Shown in pieces: positions 17,110 through 25,200 of a stretch of DNA of 41,925 nucleotides (position 1 is its first letter; each line of letters starts with the position of its first letter). The notes below the pieces were generated by a model. The model ran no database searches, had not been told where the DNA came from, and saw only the letters and a list, made by a program, of their open reading frames with translations. The translations under genes were made by a program, and so were the position numbers. Origin of the DNA: BOG-933 sp037132135 (lineage in GTDB: Bacteria > Pseudomonadota > Alphaproteobacteria > Azospirillales > Azospirillaceae); contig JBAXPR010000018.1 of assembly GCA_037132135.1 (NCBI GenBank), positions 1 to 41,925 of the forward strand. Direction: 5' to 3'.

Positions 17110-18696
17110 ATGACCACTGAACGCGAACTGGCGATGGCGGCCAAAGCCTGGCCGTTTGATGAGGCAAAGAAGCTGCTGGCCCGCCTTGGCGGCCGCACCC
17201 CCGCCAAGGGATATGTCCTTTTCGAGACCGGCTATGGCCCCTCGGGCCTGCCCCATATCGGCACTTTCGGTGAGGTGGTGCGCACCACCATGGTCCGCCG
17301 GGCCTTCGAGCGCCTCTCCGACAGTCCGACCCGGCTGTTTGCCTTTTCCGACGACATGGACGGGTTGCGCAAGGTTCCGGACAACATCCCCAACCCCGAA
17401 CGGCTGAGCCCGCATCTCGGCAAGCCGCTGACCCGGATTCCCGATCCCTTCGGCACTCACGAGAGCTTCGGCCATCACAACAACGCCCGCCTCTGCGGCT
17501 TTCTCGACGGCTTCGGCTTCGAGTACGAGTTCCAGTCCTCGACCGACTGGTATCGCTCGGGCCGCTTCGATCCGGCGCTGCTGGCGGTGCTGCGGCACTA
17601 TGACGAGATCATGGCGGTGATGCTGCCGTCGCTGCGCGAAGAGCGGGCCGCGACCTACAGCCCGTTCCTGCCGCTCTCGCCGGTCAGCGGCCGGGTGTTG
17701 CAGGTGCCGGTGCTGAAAACCGACGCCGACGCCGGCACCATCGTCTTCGAGGACGAGGACGGCGTGAAGAAGGAGGTTTTGGTCACCGGCGGTGCGGTCA
17801 AGCTGCAATGGAAGCCTGACTGGGGCATGCGCTGGTTCGCCCTCGACGTCGACTACGAGATGTCGGGCAAGGACCTGATCCCCTCGGTCGAGCTGGCACG
17901 CAAGATATGCAAAATCCTGGGCAAGCCCGGCCCCGAGACCTTCATCTATGAACTGTTCCTCGACGATAAGGGCCAGAAGATCTCGAAATCCAAGGGAAAC
18001 GGCCTCAGTGTCGAGGAGTGGCTGACCTATGCCCCGTCCGAGAGCCTCTCCCTCTTCATGCACCAGAAGCCCAAGGCGGCCAAGCGGCTGTACTTCGACG
18101 TCATTCCGCGCGCCGTCGACGATTACCTGACCTTCGCCGGCAAGTTTCAGAGCGAGGACCCGGCGCGGCGGCTCGACAATCCGGCCTGGCACATCCACAA
18201 CGGCGCCGTGCCGGCCACCCGGGCCGATCTCTCGTTCAACCTGCTGCTCAATCTGGCCGGCGCCGCCCACGCCGAAACCAAGGCCGCGATGTGGGGCTTC
18301 ATCAGCCGCTACGCGCCCGAGGCGACACCGGACAACGCCCCGTTCCTCGACCGCCTGGTCGAGCACGCGCTGCATTACTACAAAGACTTCGTGCTGCCGA
18401 CCAAGCGCTACCGGGCGCCCGACGCCACCGAGCGGGCGGCGCTGACCGATCTCTTGGGCGCGCTCGAAACCCTGCCCGCCGACAGCCGGGCCGAAACCTT
18501 CCAGGCCGCGGTCTACGAGGTCGGCAAGCGCCATCCTTTCGCGGAGCTGAAGCTCTGGTTCGGCGCCCTTTATGAGCTTCTGCTCGGCCAGACCACCGGG
18601 CCGCGGCTCGGCTCGTTCATCGAGCTTTATGGTCTGGCCGAGACCCGCTCCCTGATCGGACAGGCGCTGGCACGGACCGGGCCGGCACCCCGGTAG
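17110..18696 (+). CDS. lysK: Class I lysyl-tRNA synthetase
   Basis: The 528-residue enzyme charges tRNA-Lys. It belongs to the class I (archaeal-type) LysRS, which replaces the usual class II LysS in many alphaproteobacteria, some other bacteria and most archaea. The HIGH-type motif is SGLPHIGTFGEV (HIGT at residues 49-52) and the KMSKS-type loop is KISKSKG (290-294). FSDDMDGLRKVPDN after the first motif is also typical of this family. ATG 17110 begins the expected TTERELAMAAKAWPF lead. It is divergent from dedA and is followed 138 bases later by the desaturase on the same strand. I see no terminator between them, though the spacing suggests separate transcripts. Confidence 0.97.
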   Translation: MTTERELAMAAKAWPFDEAKKLLARLGGRTPAKGYVLFETGYGPSGLPHIGTFGEVVRTTMVRRAFERLSDSPTRLFAFSDDMDGLRKVPDNIPNPERLSPHLGKPLTRIPDPFGTHESFGHHNNARLCGFLDGFGFEYEFQSSTDWYRSGRFDPALLAVLRHYDEIMAVMLPSLREERAATYSPFLPLSPVSGRVLQVPVLKTDADAGTIVFEDEDGVKKEVLVTGGAVKLQWKPDWGMRWFALDVDYEMSGKDLIPSVELARKICKILGKPGPETFIYELFLDDKGQKISKSKGNGLSVEEWLTYAPSESLSLFMHQKPKAAKRLYFDVIPRAVDDYLTFAGKFQSEDPARRLDNPAWHIHNGAVPATRADLSFNLLLNLAGAAHAETKAAMWGFISRYAPEATPDNAPFLDRLVEHALHYYKDFVLPTKRYRAPDATERAALTDLLGALETLPADSRAETFQAAVYEVGKRHPFAELKLWFGALYELLLGQTTGPRLGSFIELYGLAETRSLIGQALARTGPAPR

Positions 18697-18834
18697 GGCG
18701 ACGCCGCGCGGGGGTCATTTTTGTCAACCATTCGGTCGCGGCCCCGGCCTGCCCGTGGTAAACTCCTCCGCTGGCGAGTCCGGTCTCGCAGCGGGGGGCA
18801 GGGCCGGGATCAGCGAACTGCGAAGTAGACGGCC

Positions 18835-19872
18835 ATGCCAAAGACATCAGTATCGACCACCGCCGCCATCGCGGCCGGCGCCGGCGACGAAGAGGTGGTC
18901 CTGAGACCCTATCAGGCCCCCGATCTTGGCCGCAGCCTCTGGCAGATCGTGACCTCGTTCGGCGGCTTCGCCTCGGTCAGCCTGCCGCTGTACCTCGCCG
19001 TCGATCGGGGCTGGTATTGGGCGATCCCCCTGCTGACGCCTCTCGCGGCCGGGTTCCTGATCCGCATCTTCATCATCCAGCACGATTGCGGCCACGGCTC
19101 CTTTTTCCGCTCGCGCCGGGCCAACGATCTGGTCGGTATGCTGTGCAGCCTGCTGACGCTGGCGCCTTATTCGGCGTGGCGCCGTCAGCACGCCCGCCAT
19201 CACCGCATCTCGAACAACCTCGATCTCTGCGCCCTCAGCGCCGACATTTATTCGTCGTGCCTGACCGTCAGCCAATATCAGGCTCTCAGCCCGGGGCAGC
19301 GGCGACAGCAGCGCCTGCTGCGCCATTGGTTCGTTTCCAATCTCCTGCTGCCGCCGCTGATCTTCCTGGTGCTCTACCGGTTGCCGCTCGACACCCCCCT
19401 TTCGTGGCGCTCGGAGCGCCGCGGCGTCTATCTGACCGACCTGGCACTGGTTCTCGAGGGCGCCCTGGTGGTCTGGCTGCTCGGTGCCCAGGCGCTGGTG
19501 GCGATCGAACTGCCGGCGGTCGCGCTGGCCTCGATCGCCGGGGTCTGGATGTTCTCGATCCAGCACCGGTTTGAACACACCCTCTGGATGCGGAAGGACG
19601 AGTGGTCGTTCCGGGCCGCGGCCCTCAAGGGCTCGTCCTACCTCCGCTTGCCACCGCTCTTGCAGTGGTTCACCGGCAACATCGGCTATCACCACATTCA
19701 CCACCTCAACCCCGCCATCCCCAACTACCGGCTGGAGGAATGCCATCAGGCGAACCCGCCCCTGCACGGCGCGAAGGTTCTGACCCTCAGGCAGGCCCTC
19801 GGTCAATGGCGCTACGCCCTTTGGCACGAAGGTCTCGGGCGCATGGTGCCGTTCCCCGCCGCCGCGGACTGA
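18835..19872 (+). CDS. Membrane fatty acid desaturase (di-iron, PF00487 type)
   Basis: The 345-residue membrane protein has the three histidine boxes of the acyl-lipid desaturase family: HDCGH (residues 83-87), HARHH (119-123) and HHIHH (286-290). Together they bind the di-iron centre that inserts a double bond into membrane acyl chains. Hydrophobic pairs lie at about 43-80, 95-115, 165-180 and 195-235, matching the usual four-helix topology. The last box sits in GNIGYHHIHHLNPAIPNY, characteristic of the delta-12/omega-3-like branch, but regiospecificity cannot be read from sequence alone. ATG 18835 has only a weak upstream purine stretch. It converges on pbpC with 17 bases between the stops, leaving no room for a separate terminator. 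Confidence 0.93.
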   Translation: MPKTSVSTTAAIAAGAGDEEVVLRPYQAPDLGRSLWQIVTSFGGFASVSLPLYLAVDRGWYWAIPLLTPLAAGFLIRIFIIQHDCGHGSFFRSRRANDLVGMLCSLLTLAPYSAWRRQHARHHRISNNLDLCALSADIYSSCLTVSQYQALSPGQRRQQRLLRHWFVSNLLLPPLIFLVLYRLPLDTPLSWRSERRGVYLTDLALVLEGALVVWLLGAQALVAIELPAVALASIAGVWMFSIQHRFEHTLWMRKDEWSFRAAALKGSSYLRLPPLLQWFTGNIGYHHIHHLNPAIPNYRLEECHQANPPLHGAKVLTLRQALGQWRYALWHEGLGRMVPFPAAAD

Positions 19873-19889
19873 CGGCTGCCGCCTCCCGG

Positions 19890-22268
19890 CTATTCCACCT
19901 CGATCGAGACCGCCGGCGAGCGGTCGGCGCCGTCGGGCGTTGTCACCTCGAAGCGGTGGCGGCCCGGCGACAACGGCCAGTGGACGGCATCGCGCGGCCC
20001 CGCGGCACGCCAGGGCCGGCCATCGACCAGCCAGATCAGCCGGTCAACCCCGGTGCCGGCCACGGCTCTGAGGTTGAGCAGCGCCGCCTCGGCCGGGGTT
20101 TCGGGGTTGCGCACCATGCGCAGGCCATCGCGCGGGGCGACCACGGTCAGCCGGCGCGACGCGGCGCTGCCGGAACCCGCCGCCGCGGCCGGCACCCGGC
20201 CCGGGCGGTCGGGGCGGTCGAGCGGACTGAGGGCCAGAGGCGGCGGCGGCAGGTGGTGCGCCTCGCCCCAGGCGGCGAGATCCGACGGCAGGGCGGCGAA
20301 CAGGCGCTCGCCGACATAGCCGGCCGGAGTCCAGGGCGCCGCCAGCAGGCCGTTCCGGAGATCGACGCGCAGATGCTGGAAGACATCGTCCTCTTCGGGC
20401 ACCTGACCGTCGGGAAACCATTCGGTGATCGTGCGGGCGCAGCGGCCGACCGCGCGCAGCCCGGTCTCGGCACAGAGCGCGACCGGCCGATAGCCCGCGG
20501 GCGGCGGAAAGGCGCGCTCGGTGGTGGTGTCGCCCAGGTGGCGGTGCAGCCCGATCAATACGGTCTGGGCCAACTGGGCCGAGGACTGGGCGCCGGAAAC
20601 GCTGCGCATCGAGGCGCCGCGAATCCGGCCGGTCCAGACCCCGACCAGATAGCGCCCGGTCCAGGCCACCGCCCAGGCGTCGCGATAGCCCTGAGAGGTT
20701 CCGGTCTTGACCGCGATCGGCAGCCCGTCCTCGCTGGCGCCCAGGCGCGGGAAGCTGGGCAGGCGGGCGGCTGGATCGGAGAGAAAGAGGGTGATCTGGC
20801 GTGCCGCCGCGGCCGAGATCACCGGACGCGGCTCGTCCCGAGGCTCGCCCGTCCACCATGCCAGATCCAGCAGCCGGCCGTCGTCCGCCAGGGCGCCATA
20901 GGCCCGGACCAGCCGCTCCAGGGTGGTCGGCAGCGCCCCCACCGCCAGCACCAGCCCGAAGCGTGCCGCCGCCGCGCTGCCGTTGTGGAGCCCGAGGGCG
21001 TTGAGAAAGAGATAAGATTCGTCGAGACCCTGCTGGCGCACCAGCCACGCCGCCGGGACGTTGCGCGAATTGGCCAGGGCCTGGCGGGGCAGCAGCGGCC
21101 CGAGATAGTCGTGATCGGCGTTCTCGATCCCCCAGACGCGATCGGGAAGATCGGCCAGGATGGTGTTGGCGTTGATGCGGCCGCGCTCCAGGGCCAGGGC
21201 ATACAGAAAGGGCTTGAGGGCGCTGCCCGGCGAGCGGCTGACCGTGGCGAAATCGATCGCCCCGGCGCGCCTCGAGAAATAGTCCGAGGAGCCGACCCAG
21301 GCCAGCACCTCGCGGCTGGCCCGATCGAGCAGCACCACCGAGACCTGCTCGGCGCCGCGCTCGCGCCACTCGGTCATGTGGACGGCGGCGAGATCGCTGA
21401 CCTGCCGCTGCAAGCCGAGGTCGAGGGTCGCCTGAACTCTCGGATTTCCCGCGTAATGGCGCCGCCGCAGCTCGCGCTGGAGGTGGAACACCGCATGCAG
21501 CGCACTGGCGGGGCGGACCTCCCGGTGCGGCGGGCCGATGCGTTCGATCTGCCCCTCGGCCAGCGCCCGTTCGGCCGGGCTGATCACGCCGTCGCGGCCA
21601 AGGGCCGAGAGGATGGCGTGGCCGCGCCGTATCGCCCGCCGCCGCCCCTCGTCACTGAACGGATTCATGCGGGCCGGTGACTGCGGAATGGCGCAGAGAA
21701 AGGCAATTTCGGCCCAGCTCAGATCCTCGACCGGCTTGTCGAGATACCAGCGCGCGGCATGGGCGATGCCATGGCTGCCGTTGCCGAACGGTACCAGACG
21801 AAGATAATGCTCCAGCACCGCCGTCCGGCCATGGCGAAGGATCATGGCCGTCGCCGTCGCCGCCTCGAGCCCCTTGCGCCAGAGAGTGCGTGGACCGGGA
21901 TCCTGCATCCGCGCCACCTGCATGGCGATGGTCGAGGCCCCCGAGCGCCCCGCTCCGGTCAGCCGCTGTCCGAGTGCGCGCAGCATGGCCAGAGGATCGA
22001 CCCCGGGGTGGAGCGCGAAGCGCCGGTCCTCGATCGCGACCACCGCCGCCACCACCCGCTCGGGAACCGGGTCAAGCCGCCAATAGCCGACGTCGCCACT
22101 CTCGCCGCCGCCAAGCTGGCCAAGATAGGCGCCCTGGCGGTCGAGCAGGAGCAGCGTCGGTGCCGGTGCCAGCAGCGCCGAGCGTTGCCAGCCGGCAACC
22201 ATCAGGGCCGACGCCGCCGCCAGCAGGGCGGTCGCGGCCAGGACGGCGATGGACCGGCGGCAGATCAT
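19890..22268 (-). CDS. pbpC: Penicillin-binding protein 1C (bifunctional peptidoglycan glycosyltransferase/transpeptidase-like)
   Basis: The 792-residue protein has an N-terminal anchor (about 6-26), a GT51 glycosyltransferase domain (VVAIEDRRFALHPGVDP with catalytic E80; RSGASTIAMQVARM), a transpeptidase domain and a C-terminal beta domain of about 90 residues typical of PBP1C (BiPBP_C). Transpeptidase motifs are intact: SALK (S349, K352), the SRN triad in ANSRNVPAAW, and KTGT (K521). It begins 15 bases after the A2M stop. A2M-PbpC pairing is a recognised bacterial arrangement; PBP1C is proposed to repair peptidoglycan where A2M counters attacking proteases. The start ATG 22268 has no strong Shine-Dalgarno sequence, which suggests coupling to translation of the upstream gene. 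Confidence 0.96.
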   Translation of the reverse strand: MICRRSIAVLAATALLAAASALMVAGWQRSALLAPAPTLLLLDRQGAYLGQLGGGESGDVGYWRLDPVPERVVAAVVAIEDRRFALHPGVDPLAMLRALGQRLTGAGRSGASTIAMQVARMQDPGPRTLWRKGLEAATATAMILRHGRTAVLEHYLRLVPFGNGSHGIAHAARWYLDKPVEDLSWAEIAFLCAIPQSPARMNPFSDEGRRRAIRRGHAILSALGRDGVISPAERALAEGQIERIGPPHREVRPASALHAVFHLQRELRRRHYAGNPRVQATLDLGLQRQVSDLAAVHMTEWRERGAEQVSVVLLDRASREVLAWVGSSDYFSRRAGAIDFATVSRSPGSALKPFLYALALERGRINANTILADLPDRVWGIENADHDYLGPLLPRQALANSRNVPAAWLVRQQGLDESYLFLNALGLHNGSAAAARFGLVLAVGALPTTLERLVRAYGALADDGRLLDLAWWTGEPRDEPRPVISAAAARQITLFLSDPAARLPSFPRLGASEDGLPIAVKTGTSQGYRDAWAVAWTGRYLVGVWTGRIRGASMRSVSGAQSSAQLAQTVLIGLHRHLGDTTTERAFPPPAGYRPVALCAETGLRAVGRCARTITEWFPDGQVPEEDDVFQHLRVDLRNGLLAAPWTPAGYVGERLFAALPSDLAAWGEAHHLPPPPLALSPLDRPDRPGRVPAAAAGSGSAASRRLTVVAPRDGLRMVRNPETPAEAALLNLRAVAGTGVDRLIWLVDGRPWRAAGPRDAVHWPLSPGRHRFEVTTPDGADRSPAVSIEVE

Positions 22269-22283
22269 CGGCCGGGGCCCCGG

Positions 22284-25200
22284 TCAGTCCGCCCCCCGCG
22301 TCACCGTGACCAGAGCGCCGTTGCCGCTGCCGATGGCCGCGTCGTCATAAAGGGCGCGCGCCACCGCCGGCGGCTGGATGAAGCGCCCGGGCACGGTGGC
22401 CCGGCTGCGGATGCGGAAGTGATAGGTGCCTTTGGGCAGCTGGTCATAGACGAACATCACGCGGTCGTCGAGAAAGGCGGTGAAGCCCGGGGCCAGGGTC
22501 GGGGGTTCGGACGGCCGGGCTTCGGGCGGCGCGGTGCCCAGATGAGGATTGAGCGGTTCGAGGCCAGCGGCCAGCGGCAGAATCACCGCGACATGACTGC
22601 GGTCGGCGGCATTGGCAACCACCACATGATCCTCGACCACCTCGCCCACGGCCAGGGCGACCGGCGCCGCCGGCCGGTCGAGCGCGATGCGGCGCAGGGC
22701 GGCACCGTCGCCCGCCACCACGGCCAAGGTGCGGTCGACGGCGAAGCCCCGGGCCGAGGCGGCGGCGGTGCTGCCATCGGCCAGCGGCAGGTAGGAGCTG
22801 CGCACCAGCACCGCCAGCGGCGGCCCGGCGGCCTCGCCGAGCGCGACCGTGCCCGCCCCGGTCGGAACCGCGAGCAGGGTCGCCGGCGCTCCCTTGCCGA
22901 GGACGACGCTGCGCCGATCCTCGCCGAAGGCCAGGGCCAGAGTGCGGGCGGGCTGGGCGCCGGCGCCGGAGAGCACCGCGGTGAGGGCCAGCAGCGCCTC
23001 GGCATCGGCGTTGGTGCTGCCCCAGCCGCCGCTGCCGCCCAGGTGCAGGAGGGCCTCGGTCAGCAGCCGGTTGCGGGGGTCGGCCGGCGCCACCGCCTGC
23101 CCGGCCCGCAGAATCTGGGCCAGGGTCCGCACTTCCGAGGAGAGAATCAGGCCGGTGCCGCCGGCGCCGACACTCTCCTGCAACCCGCCGTAGACCTCTT
23201 GGCCCTGCTCGCGCCGGATGATCACGCCGGACCACAGCGTCTTCAGCACCTCGGCGAGGGTGGCCGGCGGCGTGGCCGGTGAGCGCGCCAGCACCACGGC
23301 CACCTGCGCCCGGGATTCGAGCGAGAGGAACGGCGCCTTGCGCGCCAGTTCGGCGGCATAAGCCGAATCGCCGGCCCCGGCCGCGGTCAGCGCCGCCAGC
23401 GCCCAGGTTCGCTCGGCCCACGACTGGCCGTCGATGAAGAAGCGGAAATCCGAGCGGAGGGACTGCCTCAGACTCTGGACCAGACGGTCGCGCAGCGCCT
23501 GGTCGACCGGCAGGCCCGCGGCCTTGGCCTCGACCAGGAGGTGCAGCGCCCAGGCGGTGACCGTGACGTAGCCGCGATCGCCCGGCCAATAGGCCACAAG
23601 GCCGTTGTCGTCGAACGCCTGGGCAATCCAGGCCTGGGTCGCCTGCACCGAGACCGAAACCTGCCGGATGCCGGTCGAACCGGACAGCGCCGCGCCCAGC
23701 CCGAGCGCCGCGATGTTGGCCCGCGCCTGACTGATCCGCTGCTCGGTGCAGCCGAACGGGTAGCGGACCAGAGCCTCGAAGCCGCCGGCCAGGGTGGCGA
23801 AGAGCGGCGGCGCGATCAGCAACTCGCGCCGCAGGCTGCCCGGCCGCGCCGGCTCGCTCATCGCCGCCAGCGTCACCGGCTGACCGGCGATGAGAGGCGC
23901 GAGGGTCCGCGCCGTCACCGGGTCGCGATCGGGCTGGAGCGGCAGGCTGACCTGAACGGCGTCGCGCACGCCGTCGGCGGTGCGTTCAACCGCGACCGTA
24001 ACCTCGACATGGTCGCGCAGCGCCCGGCCATCCGGACCGGCCGCCGGTGTCGGCACCCGCGCCGGGAAATCGAGCCGCCGGGCCTGACCGGCAACCCAGG
24101 TCACGGGCCGCTCGGCGGGTCCGGTCAACTCCAGACCGGCCACGGTGATCCGGGCCCGCCCGGCCCCGCCGTCGCCTTCCACCACCCGGCCGACCGCCGC
24201 AAGCTCAAGGCTGTCCCCCGGCCGAACGAAGCGGGGCAGCGCCGGTTGGACGATCAGGGGCAGACGGACATGCATATCGCCGGTGCCGACACCGAAACGG
24301 TCGGGACCGCTGACCGCCTTGGCCCGCAGCTTGAAGTTGGTCAGGCTGTCGGGCAGCCGGACCTTGACCGTCGCCGTGCCCTCGGGACCGATGCGCAGGG
24401 ACGGCTCGTAATAGGGCACCGGCGTAAAGTTCTTGCGCACGGTGGCGCGCAGCAGCGGGCTGCCTTCGTCGCCCTCGTCGCCCCCCGGCTCCTCCTGCAG
24501 CGGCAGCAGGCCGAAGGCCATGTTGCGGCTGTCGCGCAGCCGGGTCACGCTCGGGCGCGGCACGATGAACTGCGGCAGCGGATCGAGCCGGGCCTCCCGC
24601 GCCAGCGCCAGCACCGCCTGATCGACCATCCAGAGCGTGACCTCGCCGGCCAGCGGCTGGCCGCGTTCATCGCCCAGCCGCACGGTCAGCTCGACCTCCT
24701 GGCCCGGCATCGCCTTTCGCGGATAGGCAAGGTCGACCTTGACGATGTTCCTGGCCGGGGTGACCGTGACCCACTCGGTCGCGGCCAGGGTTGCGGGCTT
24801 GCGAAGATCGGCATGGACCGCGGCCTGACCGTCGTCGCCCTCGATCCGCCCGCGCATCAGCACAAAATGGACCGCCACCCGCGGCAGGTACTCCGCCTTC
24901 ACCGGCATCAGCAAGGTACCGTAGCCCTTGCTCACCGGAACCCATTCGTAATGATTGTGGCCGTCGGGCTGCTCGATCACCGCCAGCGCCTGCCCGGTCT
25001 GGAACGGGCTCTGGAGCACCAGTTTTGCCGTTTCGCCCGGGGCATAGGCGTCCTTGTCGGCGGCGATGGCGAACACTTCGGCCGGCGGGCGCGACCAGGT
25101 GGCCGGGCGCTCGCCGCCGGCGAAGAGGTCGACCTTCACCGTCTGGAGCCGGCCCAGCCGGTCCTGGCTTTCGACCTCGACCACATACACCGCCGCACCC

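Noticed and set aside
16866..17207. N-terminal extension of the DedA protein to 17207
   Set aside because: It would overlap lysK and adds 114 residues with no family features.
18697..18834. Promoter for the desaturase built on TTGTCA and TAAACT
   Set aside because: The spacing between the two elements is far longer than 17 bases, so they do not form one promoter.
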